64,000 nt of DNA from Pontederia crassipes (Eukaryota; Streptophyta; Magnoliopsida; Commelinales; Pontederiaceae): assembly GCA_030549335.1 (NCBI GenBank), contig CM060191.1, positions 57,051,947 through 57,115,946 of the forward strand, in the 5' to 3' direction. Every line of letters begins with the position of its first letter. The stretch's first letter is position 1. Position numbers and translations under genes: made by a program. Below, piece after piece: positions 1-10,552 of this stretch. The notes under the pieces were generated by a model, which saw only the letters and a list, made by a program, of their open reading frames with translations, searched no databases and was not told the origin of the DNA.

Positions 1-312
1 ATCATATATATACTTCACAACTTATTATCATATACTTCAGAACCGATCTAACGAATCGCACTTAAGCAACGTTTTCCTTTTTCTCGTACGGATTGACATG
101 TGATATAAAAAGGGTACATAATAATCTCATATGCAATGCTTGCCCAACACTAAAAGTGCCAAATCCATCTTGGGAGACGGATCGAACGATGTCAATTCGA
201 AATAATCGATTTTAGATAGATACATCTCATCTTGGGAGAAAGCAAGCATATCTTGATCCAAAAATTCTGAGATACTATTTTGAGGTAGAAAACCGAAGCC
301 GTCGTCTAGGTT

Positions 313-346
<34 letters not shown>
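1..346. other. Intergenic flank ending in an (AT)n tract
   Basis: No coding signal is visible. The stretch ends in a pure AT dinucleotide run at about 316-346, directly against the left end of the MULE. A shorter AT run follows the right end of that element, so the element appears to have inserted in an AT repeat. The expected 9 bp target duplication therefore cannot be told apart from the repeat. Confidence 0.6.
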
Positions 347-350
<4 letters not shown>

Positions 351-660
351 AAAATGTTTGTCATACACCTGTTATGTGTATGACATACGCCTATTTTTGG
401 TACGTCCGATCTAATCAGACGCACCGCATTCGTGCGCGTTTGAACCGGCCACTATTCATGAGATGTGGCCGGTTCAGGCGTTGCTTTATTTTTTTAATAT
501 ATGAGACGCGGCCGTTTCACGCTCGACTTTCCCTTTTTTTCTCGTCGAATGTTCGTTTCAGGCATCTGCAATCCCTTGGTCCCTCTTCCGTGAGTGAGGC
601 GTTCCCGATCCGATTCCCTTGCTTTCCATTTGCCCTAAGTTGCTCTTGCCCTAATATGTT
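347..660 (+). repeat. Left terminal inverted repeat of the MULE
   Basis: This pairs with 7330-7694 in inverted orientation. Shared landmarks, read inward, are the CATAC...GTATGAC block, GGTACGTCCGA, CACTATTCATGAGATG, the AGGCGTTGCTTTATTTT-like block and TTGCTCTTGCCCTAATA at 640-658. By eye the match is roughly 85-90 percent over the first 200 bp and weaker inside. Plus-strand open frames here are incidental. Confidence 0.9.
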
Positions 661-1089
661 TTTTTACCTCTATGTGAGAACATTTAGTTCATATGACTTG
701 GATTTGTTAGCGTGTGATTCTTGGGCCCGCATTGCTCATGCTATAAGACAATGTGTTACTGTGTTTTATTGTTTTTCTCCTTTTGCATCATCGATTTTCT
801 AATCTCGGGACTTTTGGCCCATTTCAACACTTGAAGTTCTATTATACAACACTTAAAGTTCTTATTTAGTATCTTTCTACAAAATATTGCTGATCTAATC
901 GAGGCCGATAGTAGTATCAGAATGACACAAATTTTAGCCTTGTACCAATTTAGCTTCTTGTAGACAAGCAACCATGGATAATGTCGATCAACTATTAAAA
1001 CTTCAGATAATTCAGAATTTTCATATGCCATATGTTTTTGTTGTAGTTATCATAAGGCATTTGAAGTTCATGCAATATGACGTTGTCTA

Positions 1090-1440
1090 AGTGCCACTGC
1101 AAATAAGAAGTCGTGGTAAGGACATCTTGGACCGAACGGAACCCAGGGCGAAGGTTCTACGAATGTTGGTTCTATAGGGTGAGTTATTAAATTTTCTTTC
1201 ATATCGTCTTTTAAATTATTTTTTATCGTAACAACAATTGTTCATATCTTGTAGCAAACCGGAGCGTGTCAAATATCAAATGGTTGGATCCAAGTTTTCA
1301 AAATCGACCTACACACGTGATAAATGGATTATTACGAAGAGTCAACAAGATGCAAGCTGCAAATGAGTTATTTGAAGATGAAATTATAGTTAATAGGAAT
1401 GAAATGAAGTTCGTATGTAATATGATGTGAACTTGTTATT
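1090..1440 (+). pseudogene. GRF-type zinc finger fragment captured inside the MULE
   Basis: At 1090-1178 the plus strand encodes a CxCK start, then VRTSWTERNPGRRFYEC, the signature of the GRF zinc finger (usually TSWTxxNPGRRFxxC). One in-frame stop follows the first cysteines. A GTGAGT donor at 1179 and a TTGTAG acceptor at 1249-1254 frame a short intron. The second piece (1255-1440) encodes KWLDPSFQNRP and INGLLRRVNKMQ, which resembles the W-D/P and LLRR(I/V)NK tail found after GRF fingers in short plant proteins. The strand is opposite to the transposase, as for captured host sequence. A frameshift is needed at the splice, so this is a dead fragment. The host function of short GRF proteins is poorly known. 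Confidence 0.6.
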
Positions 1441-2547
1441 TATAACTAAAATTCCTTATTTATGGTATGATGATCCTTTTCGAGATGTTTTTTGTATTTG
1501 CTTTGGAGTATTTTTGTTAAATCAAAAAATTCATTAATGATGTGAAGTACATGTTCCTGATTCAACTCATGATGTCCACAACAATAATCTTTTTTCCCAG
1601 TCTCTTCCCCAATGTCAATGTTTTGATGCAATTTCAACTTTAGTTCATATGAGTTGACCAATGTGGACCTTGCTACTGAAAGTTGCTCCAAATTAGTGCA
1701 TCTGCTGTCACCAAAGTCACACTATCAGACTTTAACTATCGCATGAATTCTTATTTTCATATCTACAGAGTAGGGTTTCCAAATTACAAGTCGCATAAAA
1801 GACATCGGTGAAGGAACACCTCCATCTGTCCTTCTATGAAACCCCATAAATGTTATCCCTCTCCTCGTCCATGAAATTCATACCTCAAAAAGCTCATGTG
1901 ACCAGGGTTATTTGCGAATACTATGATTATTACAAGTTCTTCAATTGAAATCTAATAGTAACAAGGATGATTAGTTAAGTCATCCTCGTCAATTCAATAA
2001 AATATGAAAGAGAAATATCTCGATTTTCATATTGAATTATTTATATTATAAACAATTTTCCATTTAAAGCGGCACAAACAATTGAAAACCAACACAAACA
2101 ACCAATATCAAATATCAACACCGAAATAGTGGCCCAAAAAATAGCCTACGACACATAAATACAACACTAAGCATAATGACGAAGTAATGGAATCTGACAG
2201 CATAATGACAAATTGAATAATTAGATTGTTATCGTTGAGATAACAACAACATTCATCCATCAAAATACGTCATTGAGAAGAAGCAAGTTCTAATCATCCA
2301 CATTGTCCACAAGGTACATATAACATCCACATAAGGTTTGTGATCCTTCCAAGTTCTAAACAAATATAGGCTGCCAAAAGTTATCTAACAACATTCATAG
2401 AAAGCATAAATCCACAACTTTCTTTCTGATCGTTCCAACAGGAATGAAATCAGTTGCTTAACATAAGGGCAATGATCAAATGATGCCTAAATCAACACTA
2501 CACCACATGTGACTCGAAAATAATCGTAACAATATTTGAAGCAACTG

Positions 2548-2630
2548 AATATGCATGAGCCTTCTTCATGCTTTCTTCAGTAAAAAGACAATATGCATGA
2601 GCCTTCTTCATGCTTTCCTCAGTGATTATG
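2548..2630. repeat. Short tandem duplication (42 bp period)
   Basis: AATATGCATGAGCCTTCTTC occurs at 2548 and again at 2590, each followed by ATGCTTTC(T/C)TCAGT. This is a local duplication in the decayed transposase region. Confidence 0.7.
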
Positions 2631-2762
2631 CTTGGTGTGTAGAAAAACCTTACAGATTGCATTGCTCATCGCAATGCCTTGATCAATAATTATACAAGCT
2701 GTTTTCTACTCATGCACTCATACCATTTTTCGAACAACCATATGAATGTTTCATCTACAAGT

Positions 2763-2767
2763 AAATC
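2763..2767. repeat. Target-site duplication, left copy (AAATC)
   Basis: AAATC immediately precedes TGTAACGTCC. The same five bases follow the other end of the LTR at 5884-5888. Confidence 0.85.
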
Positions 2768-3735
2768 TGTAACGTCCCCAAAATTTGGCCCTAATTTAAA
2801 CTTTTTGCCGAACCCTAGGCGACGTTACTTACTCTAGACATGACCTAATTTCATAAAATATTACAGCGAAAACATAATCATAATAAACATAAATAATAAT
2901 ATCATAAAACAGCGGAAGACTTCATGATTAAAAATCCAAGATACATAAATTGACACATGGGTCTAATAGGCTCTAACATATACCCAGTAAAGGGTTCATC
3001 ATACATAAATAAGTTCAAGTGAAGTACATGACTCAATAAGAAGCTCATAAGTCATACATACTTAATCTTTACAAGGGTTCATCATCATGACGTAATAAAA
3101 GTAAGATAACTTGGACCGTAGCCCGACAGACCCGTGTGCAATGTCGTCGTCCAGGCTCTCGCCGCCGAACTTAAGCCTCCTCCATACCTGCACGAATCTA
3201 TGGGGTGCAGGAGATTTCTCCCGTTAGAATATGTTGAGGTCCAAGCATGCTATAATCTTATAACATGATTTCTATATGTCATGGCATATGCATTTCGTCA
3301 TCATAGAACATAAGTCGTATGCATGCTATGAGCTACATATGCACACTATGTGACATGTGAGCATATCATCATGACAAGATAAAATAACATGTAACATCAT
3401 AATCTTTAGATCATGCATATCATAACTTATCATCTTACTTATCATTATGCTATTGCATATGATACCTTATCATCATACTTATCATTATGCTATTGCATAT
3501 CATGTTCTTGTCTTACTTTACTTGGTCATCTTTATTCATGACATCATATGATGTGACAAGTGGATATTCATAATACATCCTCATAGGTGCCTTCTTCATC
3601 TTTATCATCTTTAACTTTATGTCCCAAGTCATTCATCATTCATCTTTACATCTTTTCATCCTTCATCTTTATTTAGATGCTTTATTATCTTGTCGATTGA
3701 AAAGGGTAGTGGCTCATAGGTCATAATCCCCCCCC

Positions 3736-3925
3736 CCCGTAGGTGAGGTCTTTATCCTCATCCGTAGATGAGGTCTTATCCTCCCCGAAGGTGAGGTCTT
3801 TATCCTTTCCCGAAGGCAAGGTCTTTATTCTCCCCGAGGTGAGGTCTTTATCCTTCCCCGAAAGCAAGGTCTTTATCCTCATTCGCCAACGAGGTCTTTC
3901 CCCACCCGTCGGTAGGGTCTTAGGT
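3736..3925. repeat. Minisatellite, unit about 30-35 bp
   Basis: Repeats of GAGGTCTTTATCCT followed by CCCCGAAGG-type spacers, about six degenerate units, preceded by a C homopolymer (about 3729-3738). It lies within the solo LTR. Confidence 0.75.
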
Positions 3926-4102
3926 TGGGTACCGATTGATCCTGAGTCATAAAATTGTCACTCCTTCATCAATCCGTCTTTTAATCATTTTAACCAATAC
4001 ATACAATCATTCAATACATGTTGTATCTTTTAATCCTATTTAAGGTTATAGAAACTTCAAATCATGTTAAGTATGGACATTCAAACATAGCCAATCATTT
4101 TC

Positions 4103-4545
4103 AGATCGGACGACCGTTTTGGATAACGGTCGATCACTGGTCTTATATCGGACGACCGGTCGGATCATCAGCCGACCGTTATGGTCCTTTCGGACGATCG
4201 AAGCAGGGCGTTCGGTTCGTCCGTTAATCACAGAATGTGATGATTCTCTAAAACGGACGACCGCTCGTATAATGGTCGATCATTATGGGTCTTTCGAATG
4301 ATCAAAATTGAGTTCAAATTCGTCCGCTAATCACAGAATGTGATTACTACTTAAATCAGACCAATACAAAGTGTTCGATCAACCGCTAATCACAGAACGT
4401 TTCGACTACCTATATCGGACAACTGCTTAGATATCGGTCGACCACTATATGTTTTTCGGAAGACCGAAACAGATTGTTTGGACGTCTGCTAATCACAGAA
4501 TGTGTCTGTCCTTTCAGAACGGTCGACCGATATAGAATCTGTCGC
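4103..4545. repeat. Degenerate long-unit repeat with AATCACAGAATGTG cores
   Basis: AATCACAGAA(T/C)GT recurs at about 4227, 4330, 4387 and 4491. The cores are separated by segments rich in TCGGACGACCG and GGTCGACC palindromic motifs. It lies within the solo LTR. Confidence 0.65.
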
Positions 4546-5763
4546 CCATTCTAAGATGGCAGCTACACGATTTTTATATTATTTGTTTCCTAATCTTGCA
4601 TACATTGACATATTGCACACATATTGGCTTCCCAACATCATGTAAGATATTTCTTAACATTCTTAGCATTCTAATCATAAACCACATGGGATTTTCACAT
4701 GAAGACATTTAACATGCTAATCTACATCATACATGTACATGAGCTTTAAACATTTCCATAATAAGCTACATAACAGCAATGAACATTTTAATACTAAGCA
4801 TAGAGAGCAATTAACACATGAAACTAGGAAATACATGGCGTTCTAATCATGGATAGCAATAGAATAGTAATATAAAGAAACATTACTTATGAAATGCACA
4901 TTTCTCATAATTTTTTTCTCTAAGAACAAAGGATTTGTTCTTTATGCCCTAATTCATACATTCAAGCATCATTAGGAGAAAGATTAAGGAAGTTGAATCC
5001 CTTCAAACATATCTTTAGAATTTAGGTTAAAATCCTATTAATTCAAATCTTTATTTCTTCCTTCTCCCTTCTTTTCCTTGATTCTAGCAATTCAGTCCCC
5101 CTTTGATTGTTTTGCTCCGCTACTTGGAGTGAGGATGAGGGATGGCTGAGCTCCCCTGCTGCTGTACCGTGAGTGGATGGGAGGAGAAGGAGAGATGGAG
5201 GTGCTGTCTTCTTGCTCCTATTAGCTGAGAGTGAGAGTGTAGAGGAGAGGGGGAGCAAATGAGTGGTGGTTTGCTTGATGGAAGGTTGCTGCCGAGAGTT
5301 AATGCAGAGAGTGAGTTGAGTGAGAGATGGTGAGCTCCTTGAGTGATGTTCGTATGTGAGGGAGCTGAGAGGAGAGAGAGAACAAGAGTTGATGAAGCCC
5401 TTGATGCTACTGCTGTGAATGTGAGAGAATGGAGAGGTGGGTGGGCTTCCTTGGTGCTCTGCCGAGATGTGAGGAAAAGAGAGGGAGGTCAGTGGGTGGT
5501 GATTGAGTGGGAGACTCCTTGATGATGCTGCTGCCGCCTGCTTCTTTGGAGGAGAGAGGATGAGCGAGAATGTGAGGCCTTCTTGCTGCTCGGGAGAGAA
5601 AGACTACTGTAGCTACAGTAACTGAGTTACTGTAGGTTGAGGGTGTTGGGCCGAATGGTGTTAGGTGAGGGTGAAGAGATGAGATGGAGGGAGGGAGATC
5701 CCTTCTCCTTCTCGACTGGGGTTTGGGGGAGAGTGGGTTAGATGAGCTTTAGGATATTTAAGG

Positions 5764-5772
5764 CTATTTATA
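5764..5772 (-). promoter_or_regulatory. Putative LTR TATA box
   Basis: TATAAATAG on the minus strand, about 110 bp inside the LTR start on that strand. This fits an LTR promoter, but it rests on sequence alone. Confidence 0.4.
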
Positions 5773-5883
5773 TCTTAGGATTATAGGCTTATTAGGTTAA
5801 TGGACTTCTTAATGGGTCTTAAGATACTCTAACTTTTTTTTTATTTTCTTTTTCTTTTTATTTTGCTTTTTGAGGATATTACA

Positions 5884-5888
5884 AAATC
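5884..5888. repeat. Target-site duplication, right copy (AAATC)
   Basis: Identical to 2763-2767. Collapsing the two copies restores the transposase reading frame across the junction. Confidence 0.85.
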
Positions 5889-7329
5889 ACAACCAAACAA
5901 GCATGATCTCTTGTGATGATTAATTTCAGTAAACGGAGCAAATGACATCCGTAAGTTATTTGTTCGATATGTTGTATCAAAAATAATAACATCGTCAAAA
6001 TTTAGATAACTATCTCTTGACCTATCATCAGCCCAAAAGAAATTCATAACTGTGCCCTCTGAATCAAACTCCCATCTATGGAAGAAATCTAGATCCACAC
6101 TCATCTTATTCTGAAAACATAAAATGACATTTAAGCATTCAGTACCGAGATTGCTTTTTCTTCTTCTTCTCAGATGGTCTATACAATTTTGAGATGTTAA
6201 TACTGGCTCACCAGACAAATTAAGTGCCATGGCTATCTTGGATGGACCCATGCCATATTCATGCAAGTTGACAATAGCTTCTTTAGATGTCTCTGAAATC
6301 CTTTTTGTGAACGCAAATATTTAATTTTTGATGGAGTTGTTAAAGAATGACTATGCTCTTCTTTGAATTTTTTCACTTCCATTTTTCATCCTTTCTTAGT
6401 CCAACATATAAATGGAAAAGACAAGCGTATCCAATTTCTCTTCTTTGTTTGCCATTTTCAAAATCTTGCTTCACATTCTTGTGTCCTTCTTTAGAATAAA
6501 CCAATTACAATATCTCTTGTACTTTTTGACTTATGTGCAACATGTTTTCTAATAGAAAAGCCAACCAATCTAGCATACAAATTATAATATTTATATGCTT
6601 CTTCATCTCTATCAAATGTCATATCGACGTATGGCTTTGGTAGGTCAACAGATTTTACTGAATTTGAACTTTGAAAGTTTTCGACATTCAACTCCTCAAT
6701 CTGATCTTCCATATTAATTTCAGCAATTTTTTCAATGTAATTAGCACTACTTGCAAATGCATTAGACTCATCTTCAAATGCTTACATATGCATAAAAGAA
6801 ATTTTGAAAAATCCTCAAACCCAACATGACAAGATTAAAATGCAAAGAAAGACAGTAGTTTTCAAATGAATTTTCAACAAATTACTAAAAAATATAAGGT
6901 TGACAAATGAATAATTTAATGTATATAGCTTATAGTTGAGAGCCATAAACTTCAATCGATAAATAGAACAAATGCCGTAAACATAATCTAGTACATAGGG
7001 TAAATAGAACAAATGCAATCGATATGCCAAATAAGAGAAGTTCATTTTCTAATCTCCAGAAAGAAAATGTGAAAAATGTCCAGGGAAGAAATGTACAACT
7101 GATTCTAACAATAACAAGACGACGAGGGCCACCACTACATTGCTTGATTGCTTTATTAAACTATGAACCTCTTTAGACAGATTAGGGCAAATGGAATATG
7201 CCTCGAGGAAGAGAACTCACTAGTGGGGGTTGGGGCCGGTCGTATGACTTCGCCGAATCGGAATCGCCAGCCTTTGCCTTCGTCGGATCGGGATCGCCAG
7301 TTCAATGGGGAAGAAACGGGCATGAGAAG

Positions 7330-7694
7330 GACGTATTAGGGCAAGAGCATATGGAGAAGAAACCCCTGCGACCGAGGAAGAGAACTCACCGGAATCCCCG
7401 CCGTCTTCGGTCGAATCTTCGTTGGATCGAGAGCGCCTCGCTCGCGAAAGAGAGACCAAGGGATCACAGATGCTTGGAACGAACGTCTGCGTTCCATGAA
7501 AAAAAGGAAAGCCGAGCATGAACCAGCCACGTCTCATATATTATAAAATAAAGCAACACCTGAACCTACCGCATCTCATGAATAGTGGTTGGTTCAAGTG
7601 CGCACGAACGCGGTACGTCCGATTAGTTCGGACGTACCAAAAATAGGCGTATGATAGTCATACACATAACAAGTGTATGACATACATTTTTTCC
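7330..7694 (-). repeat. Right terminal inverted repeat of the MULE
   Basis: This is the inverted partner of 347-660. It is longer because of extra sequence near 7370-7400. Just inside it, ATTAGGGCAAATGGAATATG plus CGAGGAAGAGAACTCAC at about 7184-7213 repeats the ATTAGGGCAAG...CGAGGAAGAGAACTCAC block at 7335-7389, a subterminal duplication. The G+C-rich open frames on both strands here are repeat sequence, not genes. Confidence 0.88.
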
Positions 7695-7719
7695 TATATA
7701 TATATATAAGATTAATTAA

Positions 7720-8063
7720 TATGTAGAGCACCCCACTCTATATCTCGATGTAGAACGCTTATTTTTTATTATTTAATTAATTTAATAATTATGATTCATG
7801 ATCAAATTAATTATATACTTTTTAGATGAATAAAAGTAATATATATATATATTGACATAATTTGATAATGAAAAAGTAACATCTAAAGTTAAATAAATTA
7901 ATCATATTTGTTAAACTAGCTTGATCATCATCGTCATTGAATAATCTGATGACCTTGATCTTAATCATTTAACATATACTTTATATTTTTATATATTTAT
8001 TTTATTAAACTAACAAGTAAATAAGAGTGCTCTACACTCGTTTTACGTCAAATGCTCTACATA
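7720..8063. mobile_element. MITE-like element with inverted ends
   Basis: The left end TATGTAGAGCACCCC and the reverse complement of the right end TATGTAGAGCATTTG match. Both ends carry a second internal TGTAGA(A/G)C(G/A)C copy about 25 bp inward, followed by CTTATT. The interior is AT-rich and non-coding (344 bp). The target duplication is not clear, so the superfamily is left open. Confidence 0.55.
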
Positions 8064-9204
8064 TATATTTTCCTCTCTCTCTGTATATAAAACACTACAT
8101 TATCAAAATTAGTTAAACAATGTTTAATTTTTAAACTCCTTGTACATGTTTAATGAACTTTTTTTAAAAAATAAAATATATACTTTTTTTACTTCAAATT
8201 TTTAATGATATATGGAATAAGGAGTCTTGATTTGCGGATCAGGTTTGTGAGGGCTGCGAAATGTCTATTCTATTTGATCAACAGCTTCGCATGGTACTCC
8301 AACCGAGGTTTTGGATCGTGCGAGACCAGTAGGAATAGGACGATTCCCCGTAACTCTCTTTATTTTATATTATCATATCGAATACTTAAAGAAAATTACG
8401 CGAGACCTCTAAACATGCAGAAGCTTTTCTTATTGAAACACAAATCCTAATTTCTACGTTACTAAGATTTATTAAACTACAAAATACTTTCGAGTCAACT
8501 ATATATCAAAAGACATGCACGCTTGTTGGTATAGTCAATTATTTTGTTACCAAGGGAGTAGAATAATGCTGCAACATTAATTTGGAATAGTCAATTATTT
8601 GTTTGCATGTAATGAATAAAAAATCGAGAATTAGATTAACTTTTTTTTTAAAAAAATTGGACTTTGATTGGAAATTTGAATAGCAGTTGGTCTCTTACGT
8701 CTTCCCACGCAGACTGAGGGTTTCTTCCAGTTCCCAGCTCACATCCGTCACCGGATCTCTGGCTCCTCGTGGTTTGATCAACCAACAAGTTATATATAGC
8801 TTTTAGATTGAGCAATTTTCATATCTTTGTGGCGATTTATTTTCCGGAATTTCTCCATTACATTTATTTTTTAAACATTCTGCATTTAGATGTTATCTTC
8901 TGTTATATACTTCTTGTTTCAATTAAACACACTTGGCTATAACTTATTCTCGTTCCTGTTGGCACTTTGACTAATTTTTGTGAAATGTCTTTACAAATAG
9001 TTACATCTGAAGTGGAAAGTCGAATGTTCGATCATTAAGTTTGCTGATTCAACTCCTTATTAGCTGAATTTTCGAATCTGGTAGGAAATGCATCCAGATT
9101 ATAAAATCAGCCTGTTTCATTACTGGTAGTCCCAACTCCCAACTCTGAATTTTGTGTAGTTGACATTAAGATGAAATTAAACTATCCCTTTGTACTTGTT
9201 TGTG
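8064..9204. other. Intergenic, no gene recognised
   Basis: AT-rich spacer. About 8690-8780 is more balanced in composition (GACTGAGGGTTTCTTCC...) and could be the 5' leader of the NLR remnant that follows. The open frame at 8205-8450 has no recognisable domain. Confidence 0.4.
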
Positions 9205-9990
9205 CTGCAGATGTACGTAACGATTTGAATCTGAGTGTCTGTTGATACGATTTCCAAAGGTCGAAGTTCTCATACTGAATTTTGCTTCTGATGCTGACTT
9301 CCTGCACCCCTTTCATTGCCAGTATGCCCAACCTCAAATCTCTAGTGCTGATCAACTGTGGCACCTCAAGAACATTTCTGGATAACCGGTTAGTTCTCAC
9401 CTCCCACGGTAACCTGAGCAGTCTATGGTCTGAGACGATAACAATCCCACCACTCCCCAGAAATACAGTTCCTTTGCAGAACTTGTGGGAAGACTCTCTT
9501 GTCCTTTGTGACGTGAGCAACAGTCTGAGAGACTCCGAAATTGAGCTCCTGATGTCATTTAAATTTCCTCGCCTCTCTTGTTTCAACGTAATCATTCCGT
9601 TGATCTTACATAGTTGCCTTCTACCATATGCGAACTTGGTTCCTTGGAGTGTTTAAGCATATCCAACTGCCGTGATGTATCTGGGTTACCATTTGACTTT
9701 GGCAAGCTTAGCTCTCTACGAATTCTCAGACTTATATGCTTGACCAACACTGCAGAGGCTTTCCACAGTCCATGTGCCAGGTGAAGCGACTGAAATATTT
9801 GAACAGATCTTAGTGTCTTAATTCGAGGCATCTACCTGAAGATTTTGGAAATATTGACAAACTTGGTTACCATAGGCACGAGAGAATGACCATGACTAAG
9901 ACGTTTCCCGCAGTCTTCATCGTCCTTAAAATCCTTTGGGCATGTGATATGTGATGAAGAGATGGCCCTGTGATAGGAAGCAGCAGGAAG
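9205..9990 (+). pseudogene. RPW8-type NLR (ADR1/NRG1-like) LRR remnant
   Basis: A TGTGCTGCAG acceptor-like site ends at about 9210. From 9250 the plus strand encodes FPKVEVLILNF, then after a frameshift FIASMPNLKSLVLIN, then PLPRNTVPLQNLWEDSLVLC. After stops and shifts come ELGSLECLSISNC, LPFDFGKLSSLRILRL and LPEDFGNIDKL. The order and wording match the C-terminal LRRs of the ADR1/NRG1 helper-NLR class, whose intact members carry immune signals from sensor NLRs. No RPW8 or NB-ARC part is present and at least three frame breaks exist. This is a dead 3' fragment. Minus-strand frames over 9182-9831 are shadows. Confidence 0.72.
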
Positions 9991-10552
9991 AGACACCGGA
10001 TATTCGAGTTCAAGTAGCAGAAGAATGCTTCAAGTTGGACTGCGTAGTGGAGTAACTTGCTTCATGAAGGCTTCTCTTCTTTTTAAGATGAAATGAGGCA
10101 TTTTCATGTAACAACTTTTACTTCTGTATATATGACTAAGGATGTAATGTTAGCTTTTTAACAAACGACATACCACTTTCCACAGGGAAATGGCCATATG
10201 TTACAATTGTTTACAAACCGTTCAAATAGTAGTAGCTAGACCAAGTACAAAATGGTCACATATAATGCACAAGCATATTACTGCCCGTGGCCACAAAAGA
10301 TCACTAACATACATCAATAGACAGCGAACAACAAACAGATCAATAACCGCCAGTAAGGATACTCCAGAAAATTGCAATCACATAGAACATATAGCGTCCT
10401 GGTTGTATATATTGTTACAGAGAACATACACCCCAAAATGATGAGGGACAGGCGGAACGGGGAATGAGATAGTAGCGTCCACCAACAGTCACGACACCCT
10501 TCCTGCTTTTGAATTGAGCCTTAGATGCAATCCCCCCAAGCGATCAGCACAT
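9991..10552 (-). other. Probable 3' UTR and downstream flank of the SnRK2 gene
   Basis: Non-coding DNA directly 3' of the kinase stop codon (minus strand). Part of 10160-10552 is probably transcribed as 3' UTR. No clear poly(A) signal could be fixed. Confidence 0.4.

Larger units (their letters stand above)
2768..5883 (-). mobile_element. Solo LTR of a Gypsy-type retrotransposon, 3.1 kb
   Basis: The block begins TGTAACGTCC and ends GATATTACA, so TG...CA ends with inverted TGTAA/TTACA. It is flanked by a perfect AAATC duplication and has no gag or pol. That is the structure left when two LTRs recombine. A TATA box on the minus strand (5764-5772) and a tail resembling the end of the 58281 LTR on the minus strand place transcription right to left. 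It contains two degenerate minisatellites and a purine-rich stretch at about 5100-5600 (GAGAG/GTGAG). Plus-strand open frames at 3743-3952 and 4018-4301 only translate the minisatellites. The LTR interrupts the MULE transposase. Confidence 0.88.
1446..6712 (-). pseudogene. FAR1/FHY3-like MULE transposase, broken
   Basis: Read on the minus strand. 6712-6491 encodes the FAR1 DNA-binding N-terminus (DMTFDRDEEAYKYYNLYARLVGFS). 6266-6230 continues with HEYGMGPSKIAMAL. About 6130-5889 gives the start of the MULE transposase domain (VMNFFWADDRSRDSYLNF, DVIIFDTTYRTN, NHHKRSCLFGC). The frame stops at a solo LTR and resumes at 2767 with the expected WLF...W block. It then meets a stop and a frameshift before IIIDQGIAMSNAI. 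Below about 2640 homology fades. 1691-1446 may be the C-terminal tail but I cannot prove it. In intact elements this enzyme cuts and joins the element ends; here it is inactive. Confidence 0.8.
347..7694 (-). mobile_element. Mutator-like element (MULE) with long terminal inverted repeats, FAR1-type
   Basis: The left end (GAAAAAAATGTTTGTCATAC) and the reverse complement of the right end (GGAAAAAATGTATGTCATAC) match. The match continues with few gaps for over 300 bp on each side. Between the ends lies a minus-strand FAR1/FHY3-like transposase, broken by stops, a frameshift and a 3.1 kb solo LTR. Without the LTR the element would be about 4.2 kb. A GRF zinc-finger fragment lies on the plus strand near the left end. 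Both ends abut AT repeats. The element is no longer autonomous. Ends are precise to one or two bases. Confidence 0.9.

Noticed and set aside
3743..4301. Plus-strand frames with repeating RSLSFPE-like peptides
   Set aside because: They are direct translations of the minisatellites inside the solo LTR.
7198..7537. Overlapping open frames of about 105 codons on both strands
   Set aside because: They lie in the G+C-rich right inverted repeat of the MULE and mirror sequence at the left end. No domain is present.
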